DNA of 57,647 nt from Halalkalibacter urbisdiaboli (GTDB lineage: Bacteria > Bacillota > Bacilli > Bacillales > Bacillaceae_D). Position 1 is the stretch's first letter. Each line of letters starts with the position of its first letter. Where the stretch lies: the NCBI RefSeq assembly GCF_002156385.1, contig NZ_MVJM01000001.1, positions 1,042,182 through 1,099,828 of the forward strand, read 5' to 3'. The notes below the pieces were generated by a model. It was not told the origin of the DNA, ran no database searches, and saw nothing but the letters and a program-made list of their open reading frames with translations. Below are positions 16,833-25,966 of the stretch, in pieces. The position numbers and the translations under genes were made by a program.

Positions 16833-17385
16833 TATCCATCTACTGTTATGATGAATATAGATTTGAACATTATACAACTGTGAATTATACCAATTGACCT
16901 ATACCTGATTTGATGGACACGTAGAAATAAAACCAGAAAGGACATGTCGATCGGATTTACACTGCGGGCAAAATTCACTATAATCCTTCAACTTCATTAA
17001 CCCATATCCTTCCTTGTTTTGTTTTAATATTGGTATTATACCAACATGATTAGATAAATAAGTTTAAAACTTAATCATAAAAGGAAAAGGAAGTTAAAAT
17101 GTAAACTCCTGAACTATGTTGTGCCCCATTTCTCTTGCTATTGTTTTGTACCCTATATTACCCTCTAAGAAAATCTCTATCCTTTACTATTTTATCTATA
17201 AGAGGTGTTATTGGCTTAATAAAATGACTAGCTAAAGATAATCAAATCCCAAAGACAAATTCGTAGTAAGAAGTCTAAGCAACGTTATTTGTTTGGTCTT
17301 TTTGTCTTTTTTAACTACTCTTGGTAGGTTAGTTGAAGAAAGAACAATATCATTGTTACATAATGCTCCCTTTTTAAAGATTATT
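16833..17385. other. Intergenic, 553 bp, after the Mrp operon
   Basis: No terminator is obvious. A near-palindrome TTGGTATTATACCAA sits at about 17027-17041. At 17330-17385 a weak repeat-family stretch reads GGGAGCATTATGTAACAATG on the minus strand, followed by TTCAACTAACC. One short minus-strand frame with a CxxC is listed separately. Confidence 0.5.
16899..16997 (-). CDS. Possible 32-residue CxxC peptide
   Basis: ATG 16997 follows GGAAGGATATGGG. The peptide reads MKLKDYSEFCPQCKSDRH and later STCPSNQV, with three cysteines of a possible half zinc ribbon. It may be a real microprotein or the remnant of a longer zinc-ribbon protein. No homologue is known to me. Confidence 0.25.
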   Translation of the reverse strand: MKLKDYSEFCPQCKSDRHVLSGFISTCPSNQV

Positions 17386-17835
17386 TTATTCTGACTGATT
17401 TAAAGTTAAAGTCCCACCTTTAGAAAACATATACTCTTCATTTACCTCTTCTAAGTAACCCGTTACCATAACACTTGGCTCATCCATAGCTAATGTTCCC
17501 TTTTCAGGCATTCCCTCAAAAGGGGCAAATACATAAAGCATAACCTCTTCGTCAGGCTGTATATTAAGCCTGTTATTGATTGCTTCAATCTTGTAATTGT
17601 TTTCTTTTATCCCATTATCTAATTTAATCGGATATTCGAAGTGAACAGTATTTTGTTTAATTACATAGTCACTACCGTTTAAAAGTCTAATATGATATTC
17701 AGTTCCATTTTCCATAGTTTGAGTTTCTACTAACTCTAATTGTATTTTTTCAATATCCTCTACTGTAATGTCAGGTTTATTACTACACCCAACTATTAAT
17801 AAAACCATAAATAAAATAATTAATTTTTTATTCAT
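17386..17835 (-). CDS. Lipoprotein of unknown function
   Basis: 149 residues. Type II signal peptide: MNKKLIILFMVLLIVGCS, with lipobox IVGC at about 14-17. The mature part is a single beta-rich domain (TEYHIRLLNGSDYVIKQNTV, then PDEEVMLYVFAP), which suggests an immunoglobulin-like or FxLYD-type fold. The start ATG 17835 follows GGAGGGGG. It is a single-gene unit in the accessory block. Confidence 0.7.
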   Translation of the reverse strand: MNKKLIILFMVLLIVGCSNKPDITVEDIEKIQLELVETQTMENGTEYHIRLLNGSDYVIKQNTVHFEYPIKLDNGIKENNYKIEAINNRLNIQPDEEVMLYVFAPFEGMPEKGTLAMDEPSVMVTGYLEEVNEEYMFSKGGTLTLNQSE

Positions 17836-17879
17836 ACTTTCCCCCTCCGCATTCCAAATTATAGAATTGTTTAAAATAA

Positions 17880-17948
17880 CCTACCATTTACTTCAATAAG
17901 ATCCGTAGTTTAAGAAATGCACCCTTTAGCTTAATAACAGTCGCTAAG
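17880..17948 (-). repeat. Short interspersed repeat copy
   Basis: Minus strand: TTATTAAGCTAAAGGGTGC, then a TTAAACTACGG half-core. The hairpin part is degenerate. It lies 3' of the lipoprotein gene at 17950. Confidence 0.45.
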
Positions 17949-17949
17949 A

Positions 17950-18423
17950 TTATTTTACTTCAATCGCAAAAGCATAAAAGGAATCCCCTAATGAATACTT
18001 ACCATCTTCTGAGTGCCAATTTACTAAAAAATCATAATAGTATATACCTTCTTCATTTGGAACAGTAAGTACACCATTGACTAATTCATCCTTTACCCAT
18101 TCTTGGTCTGTGTCGAGCATTCTTGATACAGAAATACTAAATGGCTTTGGTTCATAATCAAATTGGATTTTAATATTTTCACCTTTTTGTACTTGAAATG
18201 GTACTTTTCCCTCTAGTATCTCAGGAGGTCCAGCATAGTCAACGCAACCAGTATTCCAACAATAGGATGCTCGTACAACTTCAATGTTTTCTTCTCCAAC
18301 AGTAACACTTGGTATTGGTGGTGTATCACCTTCTAACTCTGTAACGGAGCATCCTGCTGAAAAAATAACCACCACTAAGACGATAAACAACCAAATAACC
18401 ATTTCAAACGCTTTGAGCTTCAA
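17950..18423 (-). CDS. Lipoprotein of unknown function
   Basis: About 157 residues from TTG 18423, which follows AAAGGAGTGG; the frame opens earlier without a ribosome site. The signal helix MVIWLFIVLVVVIFSAGC gives lipobox SAGC. The mature domain has a CWNTGC pair and then beta strands (IKIQFDYEPKPFSISVSRML, then GIYYYDFLVNWH). Similar small lipoproteins with a C-x-x-x-x-C pair occur widely in Bacillus without known function. Confidence 0.7.
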   Translation of the reverse strand: MKLKAFEMVIWLFIVLVVVIFSAGCSVTELEGDTPPIPSVTVGEENIEVVRASYCWNTGCVDYAGPPEILEGKVPFQVQKGENIKIQFDYEPKPFSISVSRMLDTDQEWVKDELVNGVLTVPNEEGIYYYDFLVNWHSEDGKYSLGDSFYAFAIEVK

Positions 18424-18480
18424 ACTAACCACTCCTTTATAATAAAGACGATTATTATCAATAAAATGTTTCTTCTTCAA

Positions 18481-18565
18481 CTACAGTGCTCCGTTAGTGA
18501 GAAAACGTTCCTGCTGCTGTTGCAGAAACGCTACCCGTTCGTTGAATAAAAATCATGCCTTTCCT
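18481..18565 (-). repeat. Interspersed repeat copy
   Basis: Minus strand: TTATTCAACGAACGGGTAGC, hairpin GCGTTTCTGCAAC...GGAACG, then CTCACTAACGGAGCAC. It lies immediately upstream of the lipoprotein start; 18566-18655 shows no gene. Confidence 0.55.
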
Positions 18566-18659
18566 TTTTTAATTAGCATGTACAAATCAATAAAGAACCT
18601 AATATAAAACCCGATAATTCCCAAAAACTAAGTAAATACCCTACTTATATTCCTTCTAA

Positions 18660-18860
18660 ATTTGTTCAACAGTCCTGCTTCGTTATTTGAATAACGCCGT
18701 TTAAATTTTAACATTAATTTCCTTATGCGTGTGGTAAAGACAAAGAAAAAGCGTCCCTGTAGTAGGGGCGCTTTCTAGGGGTTGATTATATTGTCTAATA
18801 TATGACAACAACAATAGGAACACCCCGTTACGACAAGTTCCTTCACTTTCACCCTTTTTC
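18660..18860 (-). repeat. Interspersed repeat, GTGTGGTAAAGAC subtype
   Basis: Hairpin GCGTCCC...GGGGCGC at 18751-18771 with a T run on the minus strand, the AAGGAAATTAATG block at about 18710-18722, and CAAATAACGAAGCAGG at 18672-18687. It serves as terminator for the nucleotidyltransferase gene. Its spacer is shared with the copies at 3225 and 5636. Confidence 0.65.
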
Positions 18861-19439
18861 TTAGTAAGAACTTTTAATGTGATATACTTTTAATTTATTC
18901 CATATTGATTTCCAATTCTTTTTTGTTATGCGTTCTTCGTATATCTTCAATCGTTCTTTAGTTTCTGAAAAGTAAGGAGTTGGCTTCACCTCTAAATTGA
19001 CAACATCACTAATTCCACAAGGTGCTGCTAAAATAAGGTTGTCCTGCTCGTCTATCTTTACCCCTAAGGCTGTAGCTGTTTCTGGGAACTTTGAAATCGC
19101 ATCAACAGAAGAAGTGTAAGGAGGTACCTTATTTCTACTATGCATTCTTGCTTGATTTTTAACTGACCAAGGAATAGTTGGAGTAAGGGATTTTAGTTTG
19201 TCTTCGAGTTTCTTTTCTACTAATTCATCAATAATTGAAGGCTCAAAAAAGATTACATCAATATCTGGAATCGTTGTCCTTATACTAAAGTCATGTAATT
19301 CATCCCATATTTTTGACCTGACAAATCCAGCACAAATCCACCAATCTGGCAAATGTAAAGTTTTTACAGTGTTTAATATATCCATCATCCATTTATCTTC
19401 TCTAATAAGAGCAAGTATGTCTTCCTCGTTTATCATCAT
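18861..19439 (-). CDS. Nucleotidyltransferase family protein (YfaA-like)
   Basis: 192 residues. Key segment LPDWWICAGFVRSKIWDELH has the G-x-x-R of this family, followed by the metal-binding IPDIDVIFFEP. Then come EDKLKSLTPTIPWSVKNQAR and YTSSVDAISKFPETATALGV, typical of the nucleotidyltransferase branch with DUF925. ATG 19439 follows AAAGGAG by 7 nt. The reaction is nucleotidyl transfer; the acceptor is unknown. Confidence 0.85.
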   Translation of the reverse strand: MMINEEDILALIREDKWMMDILNTVKTLHLPDWWICAGFVRSKIWDELHDFSIRTTIPDIDVIFFEPSIIDELVEKKLEDKLKSLTPTIPWSVKNQARMHSRNKVPPYTSSVDAISKFPETATALGVKIDEQDNLILAAPCGISDVVNLEVKPTPYFSETKERLKIYEERITKKNWKSIWNKLKVYHIKSSY

Positions 19440-19464
19440 GAATGAACTCCTTTTAAAGTATCTG

Positions 19465-19515
19465 CCGCCTTAGTGAAACAAGCGATGCCTTGTTAGCTCA
19501 GCATAAACATTGGCC
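19465..19515 (-). repeat. Short interspersed repeat copy, last before the conventional block
   Basis: Minus strand: TGAGCTAACAAGGCATCGC, then TTTCACTAAGGCGGCAG. No member of the family is seen again until about 46970. Confidence 0.5.
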
Positions 19516-19520
19516 TTCTT

Positions 19521-20045
19521 TTAAAGTAAACTTCCTTTATACCATTTTCTAAGCTGATTAATATGAGCCTGATGATAGCGGTTATGGTCAGCCATATGCC
19601 ATAGGCCCCATCGAATGGTGGCTTGCTTTTCATTTTCATGTCCAAAAGTGACAACATTGTCTAGATCAGCATCTGTTAATTGTGTACATGTATCTTTCAA
19701 CATTTTTATAACACCTTCATATTCAGATATGAGTGTGTTCAAAGACTTCCCTTTGACCATCGGAAGCCTATTATTTGTATCTATCATAGGTCCATATTGT
19801 TCTTTTAGAGCATCAGGAAGTGGTTGTCCTTTTATTCTGAACACCCAATTCAGATCAACATACATGATATGTTTGATTAATTGAGCGGTACTATTCATAT
19901 TGTTATTCGGTCCCTTGTAATCTATTTCTTCTAGAGACATGCCATTAGTGATAACTTTAAGTCGTTGGCTATTTTCTTTCACAGTGGAATATAATATTCC
20001 TACAATTGGTGACATATTTGCTTCACCTTGTAAATCGTAAAGCAT
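19521..20045 (-). CDS. DinB family protein
   Basis: 174 residues, a four-helix metalloprotein of the DinB/YfiT type. The metal-binding histidines are expected in AQLIKHIMYVDLNWVFRI (near residue 57) and in WHMADHNRYHQAHINQL (near 150). Family members include thiol-dependent transferases. ATG 20045 lies 10 nt after GAGGAGG; ATG 20015, behind AAGGTGAAG, is an alternative start. Confidence 0.85.
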   Translation of the reverse strand: MLYDLQGEANMSPIVGILYSTVKENSQRLKVITNGMSLEEIDYKGPNNNMNSTAQLIKHIMYVDLNWVFRIKGQPLPDALKEQYGPMIDTNNRLPMVKGKSLNTLISEYEGVIKMLKDTCTQLTDADLDNVVTFGHENEKQATIRWGLWHMADHNRYHQAHINQLRKWYKGSLL

Positions 20046-20278
20046 CTCAGTTTTTCCTCCTCACTTTTTTACTGATAAGCCATGTTCAAGCTAACCTGAT
20101 AATATCAATCATTCTATGAAAATCCCATTATATTCCACAATCAAAATTTAAACAACCCTCCTCCAAAACGTTGACACCTTTACAAAAATCATTAATAGAT
20201 TCTTCTTTCATTCTAGAGGATGTACTACTACTTCTTGTACTATTTTTCCTTTTATTTTATTTAGCTGTTCGAGACGAT

Positions 20279-21367
20279 TTATCGTAAAAAATGTTTTAAA
20301 GATAGGTTTCTCTCAATAATTTCTTCTACAACTAACGTAGAGATTTCCTTTGCTCCCTTTAGATTGAAATGAGTATCATCTTTCAGCTCTTCAGGAAACT
20401 GCTCGAATTCTCCAGCCTTTGCCCACATAAACAAGTCCTTTGAACGTTCTGGACCATATCTTTCATATAGATGCTTGCTTTTTTCATGCAAGTCAATTAA
20501 TTCCACACCTTCATCAACACTAAGCTCCTTCATAGCTTTTATATATTCACCATGGGTATCAATAATTTGCCCATTATGATCAAATGTTCGTCGATGCATC
20601 GAGGTAACTAATATTGGAATTGCACCTCTTTGTTTTGCACCATCTATATAAATGTTTAAATAGTTCTTATACGAAGAAAAAGGCTCTGTTCCACGCTCAT
20701 CTGGCTTTTGGTCATTATGCCCAAACTGAATCATTAAAAAGTCATTGGGCTTTATCTGCTCCCAAATGGTGTCTAAGCGTCCTTCATCAATAAAGCTTTT
20801 CGAGCTCCGACCTGAGCGCGCATAATTAGCTACTGCTGCCTTATCTGATAAATATTTTGGAAACACCTGCCCCCATCCTGTATATGGAAATTGAGCTGCA
20901 GCTTGATCGGTTACAGTTGAGTCCCCAACTAAATAGATCGTTGGCATTTCGACTAGTTCTAGTTCTACATAATCTATATAGGGAGCCTCTCCTAAAAAGG
21001 CTATCTTAAAATACCCATCATCTACGTGACAAGCAAATGTCTCTTTCCTAAACTGGCCGGGCTCCGTTTTAATTTCCCCTAATACAAGTCTTCCAGCACC
21101 TGTTTTTATTATCACATGTGCTGGACGTTTTTCGTCTCCGACTACTACTGTTACCTTATATGTTCCATTTGCCACCTTCACGACAAAAGAAGGACGCGGA
21201 GATAAAGCGAAATCACCCGGAAATTGTTTATCATCCTCATTTTTCGAACGTTCAAGTGGTGTAAAAAATCCATAACCTAGTACACGGTTATAGAGCGCTT
21301 CCATTGAAATAAAAGTTTCATCCTGTTTCTTTCTGTATTCACCAAATTTGAATGTATATGATGTCAT
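20279..21367 (-). CDS. SGNH esterase, rhamnogalacturonan acetylesterase-like
   Basis: About 362 residues from ATG 21367, behind GGATAGGTG. Residues 1-140 form a beta-rich carbohydrate-binding-like domain. The SGNH/CE12 catalytic part follows: block I YLVGDSTVTD (nucleophile Ser), block II NYARSGRSSKSF (Gly), block III MIQFGHNDQK (Asn), block V DDTHFNLKGA (Asp and His). This is the YesT/RhgT architecture, which removes acetyl groups from pectin-type rhamnogalacturonan. There is no signal peptide, so it would act inside the cell on imported oligosaccharides. No pectin genes are adjacent. Confidence 0.88.
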   Translation of the reverse strand: MTSYTFKFGEYRKKQDETFISMEALYNRVLGYGFFTPLERSKNEDDKQFPGDFALSPRPSFVVKVANGTYKVTVVVGDEKRPAHVIIKTGAGRLVLGEIKTEPGQFRKETFACHVDDGYFKIAFLGEAPYIDYVELELVEMPTIYLVGDSTVTDQAAAQFPYTGWGQVFPKYLSDKAAVANYARSGRSSKSFIDEGRLDTIWEQIKPNDFLMIQFGHNDQKPDERGTEPFSSYKNYLNIYIDGAKQRGAIPILVTSMHRRTFDHNGQIIDTHGEYIKAMKELSVDEGVELIDLHEKSKHLYERYGPERSKDLFMWAKAGEFEQFPEELKDDTHFNLKGAKEISTLVVEEIIERNLSLKHFLR

Positions 21368-21742
21368 AGGTATCACCTATCCTTTTTATCTATCAACATA
21401 AATGGTAGCAATGGCTCTACACGTTGGTCATTTTTCAAATGTTTTGATTCATAATGATAATAACAAATATATACGCTTTTCATAATCAAAATAACCGATA
21501 TCATTGTTTAAAAACTAGAGATATGTAAACTATTATTGCTCTGTCTTTAAGAAACTTGAACACATCAGTCCAACTCAGTACAGGAACATGTATACATTTT
21601 AAAACATGCCCAGTAGATTACCCGCATATTAAAAACATTCTAATTCGTTTTCGAAATTGACTTCAACACAAGCGACACGCGGAAATTCCTCAACAAAAAG
21701 TCTCAAAAAGGGATTCATCCCCCTTTTGAGACTTTAGTTATT
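21368..21742. other. Intergenic, 375 bp
   Basis: Apart from the terminator at 21697-21735, no gene is visible. The sequence is A+T-rich upstream of the esterase gene and could hold its promoter, but I see no clear boxes. Confidence 0.4.
21697..21735 (-). terminator. Rho-independent terminator of the ABC exporter gene
   Basis: Arms AAAGTCTCAAAAAGGG and CCCCCTTTTGAGACTTT around a short ATTCAT loop, followed on the minus strand by TTTTTGTTG. It sits 8 nt beyond the stop of the gene at 21743. Confidence 0.85.
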
Positions 21743-23458
21743 CTACACTCCAAACTGCGCCTGATGCAGTCTACTATAAGAACCATCTTTCTCTAGCAAT
21801 TCTTGATGACTCCCTTGCTCCTCGATGCCATTCTTTGTGACGACAACAATTTTGTCAGCATCCTTAATCGTTGCTAATCGGTGTGCAATGACAAGGGTTG
21901 TCCGTCCTTCAGACAGCTCTCGTAAAGACTGTTGGATCGCAAGCTCTGTCTCTGTATCTAAAGCTGAGGTTGCTTCATCTAAAATAAGAATTGGTGGATT
22001 TTTCAAGAACATCCGGGCAATCGCTAAGCGCTGCTTTTGCCCACCTGAAAGCTTGACCCCTCGCTCACCAATAATCGTATCAAGCCCCTCAGGCTGTGAT
22101 TGAATTAACTCCTCTAGCTGCGCCCGTTTTGCCGCCTCCCATATTTCTTCTTCTGTTGCCTCTAGCTTTCCATAAGCAATATTTTCACGAAGGCTTCCGG
22201 AGAATAGAAAGACATCCTGTTGAACGATTCCAATTTGTTTGCGAAGTGATGTCATTTTCATGTTTCGAATATCTATACCGTCTATCGTAATGCTGCCAGC
22301 GGTCACTTCATAAAAGCGAGGGAGTAGGCTACAAAGCGTTGTCTTCCCTGCTCCTGAAGGGCCAACAAACGCTACCGTTTCACCAGGCTTTATCGTCAAA
22401 TCAATATTAGTTAGAATGGAGGCCCCATTCTCATATCCAAACGAAACATCTTGATAACGAATATCTCCGGTTACTTCTTCGACCTCGATTGCATCGGGTG
22501 CATCCTGAATATCAGGCTCCGTATCCAGAAGATCCACATATCGCTTGAATCCAGCGATCCCTTTAGGATAACTTTCAATGACGGCATTAATCTTTTCAAT
22601 TGGTCGGAATAACACGGCTGTTAAAAGGACAAATCCTACAAATTCACCATAAGTGAGCTCTCCTCTGATGACAAAATACGTACCACAAACGAGAACAAAC
22701 AGCGATACTATCCTCATAACTAGATAGCTCGACGATGCGCTTTGCGCCATAATTTTATAGGACGTTAATTTGGTCAAACGGAAACGTTGGTTATTTACAG
22801 CAAATTGAGCTTTCTCATGTTTTTCGTTCGCAAAAGCTTGTACGACACGAATCCCACCAACATTATTCTCTACCCTTGCATTAAAATCAGCAATATCCTT
22901 GAACAAACTACGAAATGCTCCCGTCATCTTTTTATTAAAATAAATCGCTAACCAAATGAGGAACGGGATAACTAAAAACGTGAGTATCGCCATTTTCCAG
23001 TTGATATACAGCATCACAAAAAATGCACCAAACAAGGTCATAAACGCGAGAAAGACATCCTCTGGTCCATGGTGAGCCACTTCTCCAATCTCCATCAAAT
23101 CATTGGTTAACCGCGACATCAAGTGACCCGTTTTATTATTATCAAAATAATTGAAGGATAGCTTTTGAATATGCTCAAACAGCTTTTTGCGCATATCGGT
23201 TTCAATGTTAATACCGAGCATGTGACCCCAATACGTCACGACATATTGGAGACCGGCATTAACACTATATAAAACTAGTAAACCAATACAAGCCCATGTA
23301 ATGAGCGTCCAATCCTGACTAGGCAACAATTTATCTATAAATACGTTAACAACAAGAGGAAACCCTAATTCGAGTAGTCCTGCAATAATGGCACAGCTAA
23401 AATCCAAATAAAATAAACCTTTATAAGGTTTGTAATACGAAAAAAAACGCCGAATCAT
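21743..23458 (-). CDS. ABC exporter, fused membrane and ATPase domains (MsbA/BmrA type)
   Basis: 571 residues. The six-helix exporter domain (about 1-310) includes NYFDNNKTGHLMSRLTNDL. The ATPase part carries Walker A GPSGAGKTT, Q loop IVQQDVFLFSG, signature LSGGQKQRLAIAR, Walker B ILILDEATSALD and the switch His in VIAHRLAT. All ATPase motifs are intact. It works as a homo- or heterodimer exporting lipids, drugs or peptides. The promoter at 23541-23589 overlaps a Fur box, so the gene is probably induced by iron limitation, hinting at siderophore export or metal stress. It is monocistronic with its own terminator. Confidence 0.92.
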   Translation of the reverse strand: MIRRFFSYYKPYKGLFYLDFSCAIIAGLLELGFPLVVNVFIDKLLPSQDWTLITWACIGLLVLYSVNAGLQYVVTYWGHMLGINIETDMRKKLFEHIQKLSFNYFDNNKTGHLMSRLTNDLMEIGEVAHHGPEDVFLAFMTLFGAFFVMLYINWKMAILTFLVIPFLIWLAIYFNKKMTGAFRSLFKDIADFNARVENNVGGIRVVQAFANEKHEKAQFAVNNQRFRLTKLTSYKIMAQSASSSYLVMRIVSLFVLVCGTYFVIRGELTYGEFVGFVLLTAVLFRPIEKINAVIESYPKGIAGFKRYVDLLDTEPDIQDAPDAIEVEEVTGDIRYQDVSFGYENGASILTNIDLTIKPGETVAFVGPSGAGKTTLCSLLPRFYEVTAGSITIDGIDIRNMKMTSLRKQIGIVQQDVFLFSGSLRENIAYGKLEATEEEIWEAAKRAQLEELIQSQPEGLDTIIGERGVKLSGGQKQRLAIARMFLKNPPILILDEATSALDTETELAIQQSLRELSEGRTTLVIAHRLATIKDADKIVVVTKNGIEEQGSHQELLEKDGSYSRLHQAQFGV

Positions 23459-23540
23459 ATCTAATTCCTTCTTTCTCTTTTGTCAGGTCTCAAGATGTTG
23501 AACTAAAGACATCCATAAACGATGTGTAAATTAACTCGAT

Positions 23541-23589
23541 AATAATGAGAATCATTTACCATTATAAGTTGTACGATGAATTACATCAA
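23541..23589 (-). promoter_or_regulatory. Sigma-A promoter with Fur box upstream of the ABC exporter
   Basis: On the minus strand: -35 TTGATG (23584-23589), 17-nt spacer, -10 TATAAT (23561-23566). Just downstream, 23541-23559 on the plus strand reads AATAATGAGAATCATTTAC, matching 15 of 19 positions of the Fur box GATAATGATAATCATTATC. A repressor there would block transcription start. Confidence 0.7.
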
Positions 23590-23703
23590 CTACGCCTTTC
23601 AGTCGTTTTTCCCTGTTATATTTCCTTACCATTTTTAAATATGTAAATAAAATACATGTTAGTATTTAATTAATCAAATGAAACCATTTAGGAGGGAACC
23701 AAC

Positions 23704-23775
23704 ATGACAGTAAAAAAGTTAAGAAACCCTGGAATCCTATCATTGATTTATTTAACTTATTTAATACTGAAATAG
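23704..23775 (+). CDS. 23-residue hydrophobic micropeptide
   Basis: ATG 23704 follows AGGAGGG with good spacing. The peptide is MTVKKLRNPGILSLIYLTYL plus ILK: a basic N terminus and one short membrane helix. A strong terminator follows 8 nt after the stop, so this is a complete tiny transcription unit between the exporter promoter and ilvD. It could be a membrane microprotein or a type I toxin-like peptide; no antisense RNA can be identified by eye. Confidence 0.55.
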   Translation: MTVKKLRNPGILSLIYLTYLILK

Positions 23776-23782
23776 AAATAAT

Positions 23783-23820
23783 AAGCCGAGGAGCTAGGCA
23801 TCCTCGGCTTTCCTTTTGTA
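23783..23820 (+). terminator. Terminator, probably bidirectional
   Basis: Arms GCCGAGGA and TCCTCGGC with an 8-nt loop at about 23785-23808, followed by TTTCCTTTTG on the plus strand. The opposite side is also T-rich on the minus strand, so it may end ilvD transcription too. Confidence 0.8.
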
Positions 23821-23859
23821 TTTTAAACAAACGTTTAATTAAATTTTTGTTTCTTGTTA

Positions 23860-25551
23860 TTACAAATCCGTCACGGCTCCTTTAGAAGCAGATGAAACCA
23901 ATTTAGCATATTTGTTTAAAATTCCTCTTTCGTACTTAAGAGGTGGGGCAGTCCATTCTTTTAAACGTGCTTCCATCTCCTCTACAGTAACATTAACGTT
24001 TAATTCCTGTGTTTCACTATCAATTGTAATCATATCACCGTTTCTAAGAAGAGCAATTGGTCCCCCCACCTGCGCTTCTGGCGCAACATGTCCGACGACT
24101 AATCCATGCGTTCCTCCGGAAAAACGTCCATCCGTAATTAAGCCTACCTTTTCCCCTAAGCCTTTCCCGACGATAATCGCTGTAATCGAAAGCATTTCCG
24201 ACATACCCGGACCTCCCTTTGGTCCAGCATACCGAATGACAACAATATCACCTTCGTTAATTTCGTTATTTAAAACGGCCTCCGTTGCTTCTGGCTCTGT
24301 ATCAAACACCTTTGCTGGTCCGGTCATTTTCTTCACTTTCAAGCCAGACATTTTTGCAACGGCTCCTTCTGGCGCAAGATTGCCTTTTAACACAAAAAGT
24401 GGGCCACTTTCACGGATTGGATTAGCAAAGGAACGTATAATCTCTTGTCCTTCTTTTAATGATGGCTGTTCCGCCAAATTTTCCGCCAAGGTCTTTCCAG
24501 TAACAGTTAAACACTCTCCATGTAAGAGCCCATTCTCGAGCAATAATTTCATGACAGCTGAAACGCCCCCTACCTCATGGAGATTTTGCATAACATACTT
24601 ACCACTCGGTTTTAAATCAGCTAGGTGAGGAACCTTTTTCCTGATTCGGTCAAAGTCGTCCAAGCTTAAATCGACATCAACTGAATGAGCGATCGCTAAT
24701 AGATGGAGAAAGGCATTCGTTGAACCGCCAAGTGCCATAACAACGGTAATCGCATTTTCAAACGCCTTCTTCGTCATAATGTCTTTCGGGTAAATGCCCT
24801 TTCGTAACAGGTCAACTACAGCTTCACCGGCATTATTACAGTCTACCAATTTATCTGGTGATTCAGCTGGATTAGATGCACTTCCTGGCAAGCTCATCCC
24901 CATTGCTTCAATCGCTGATGCCATCGTATTAGCTGTATACATTCCCCCACAGGAGCCTGCCCCTGGACAAGCATGACACTCGATATCTTTAAACGTGTCA
25001 TCATCCATATTGCCAGCACTTCGTTTCCCAACGGCTTCAAAGACAGAAACAATATCTAGGTCATCCCACGTTTTCGATTTTCCCGGTGCAATCGTCCCAC
25101 CATATGTAAATACAGCAGGAACATTAAGTCGACCAATCGCAATCATACACCCAGGCATATTTTTATCACAGCCACCAATTGCTACAAGACCATCAAGACG
25201 TTGAGCCCCCATCACAGTTTCAATTGAATCAGCAATAACCTCGCGACTTGGTAATGAATAGCGCATGCCTTCATGCCCCATTGAAATACCGTCAGAAACC
25301 GTTATCGTGTTAAAAATAATCGGAGAGCCTCCACCTTGTTTGGCACCTTCTTTTGCCTCTAGCGCAAGCTTGTCGATATGAATATTACAAGGAGTTACTT
25401 CACTCCACGTACTTGCAATTCCAATCATTGGTTTTTTAAAGTCTTCATCCTTAAACCCCGTTGCTCTAAGCATCGCCCGATTCGGCGCACGATTTTCTCC
25501 TTCACTTATATCAATACTACGAATGCGCAAATCCTTATGTTCTTCTCCCAT
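23860..25551 (-). CDS. ilvD: Dihydroxy-acid dehydratase
   Basis: 563 residues, full length. It dehydrates 2,3-dihydroxy-acids to 2-oxo acids in valine, leucine and isoleucine synthesis. Fe-S cluster cysteines lie in [10 protein letters not shown] (about 118-127) and [13 protein letters not shown] (about 190-202). The C-terminal [19 protein letters not shown] is the classic IlvD/Edd signature. ATG 25551 follows AAGGAGAG. It stands alone; the other ilv genes are not in the window. No T-box or clear CodY site was found in 25552-25700, although CcaCaaaacGTGG forms a small stem there. Confidence 0.97.
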   Translation of the reverse strand: MGEEHKDLRIRSIDISEGENRAPNRAMLRATGFKDEDFKKPMIGIASTWSEVTPCNIHIDKLALEAKEGAKQGGGSPIIFNTITVSDGISMGHEGMRYSLPSREVIADSIETVMGAQRLDGLVAIGGCDKNMPGCMIAIGRLNVPAVFTYGGTIAPGKSKTWDDLDIVSVFEAVGKRSAGNMDDDTFKDIECHACPGAGSCGGMYTANTMASAIEAMGMSLPGSASNPAESPDKLVDCNNAGEAVVDLLRKGIYPKDIMTKKAFENAITVVMALGGSTNAFLHLLAIAHSVDVDLSLDDFDRIRKKVPHLADLKPSGKYVMQNLHEVGGVSAVMKLLLENGLLHGECLTVTGKTLAENLAEQPSLKEGQEIIRSFANPIRESGPLFVLKGNLAPEGAVAKMSGLKVKKMTGPAKVFDTEPEATEAVLNNEINEGDIVVIRYAGPKGGPGMSEMLSITAIIVGKGLGEKVGLITDGRFSGGTHGLVVGHVAPEAQVGGPIALLRNGDMITIDSETQELNVNVTVEEMEARLKEWTAPPLKYERGILNKYAKLVSSASKGAVTDL

Positions 25552-25706
25552 AATGACACTCTCCTTCTTATGTAGTTATTTATTATGTTCCACAAAACGT
25601 GGGACTTTAACCATTAATCGGACATTTTAGTTCGAAACCCTATTTTACACTTTTTACCTTTAATAGCGATTTATTAAAGTGAAATAATACGAAAGAGGTG
25701 GTAAAT

Positions 25707-25928
25707 ATGAAACGCTTTTGGTTAATCAAAGAGAAGGAGCAATATGCTGTTTATGATTCAAAAGAAAAGACAATAACAAATTGGGTCGTTTTACAAAACG
25801 AACATCGTGCACCAGAAGAAATGATTCTTGACATACGAAATAGCGCCGAGCGTCATGACGAAGAAGTCGGTGACATCGAAAACTTACATGGGCAGCCCCT
25901 TGTCAATGTTATCGGTGACAGTGATTAA
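25707..25928 (+). CDS. Small acidic protein of unknown function
   Basis: 73 residues from ATG 25707, 5 nt after AAAGAGGTGG. It starts MKRFWLIKEKEQYAVYDSKE, is rich in Glu/Asp, and has no membrane helix or known motif. It lies 38 nt upstream of a potassium channel gene on the same strand, so the two may be co-transcribed. I do not recognise it. Confidence 0.6.
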   Translation: MKRFWLIKEKEQYAVYDSKEKTITNWVVLQNEHRAPEEMILDIRNSAERHDEEVGDIENLHGQPLVNVIGDSD

Positions 25929-25966
25929 TGATTGGTTAAAAAAATAAGTTCTTAGGAGAAATTCGA

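Noticed and set aside
25552-25697. T-box or other leader riboswitch for ilvD
   Set aside because: No T-box sequence (AGGGTGGNACCGCG type) and no other riboswitch consensus were found.
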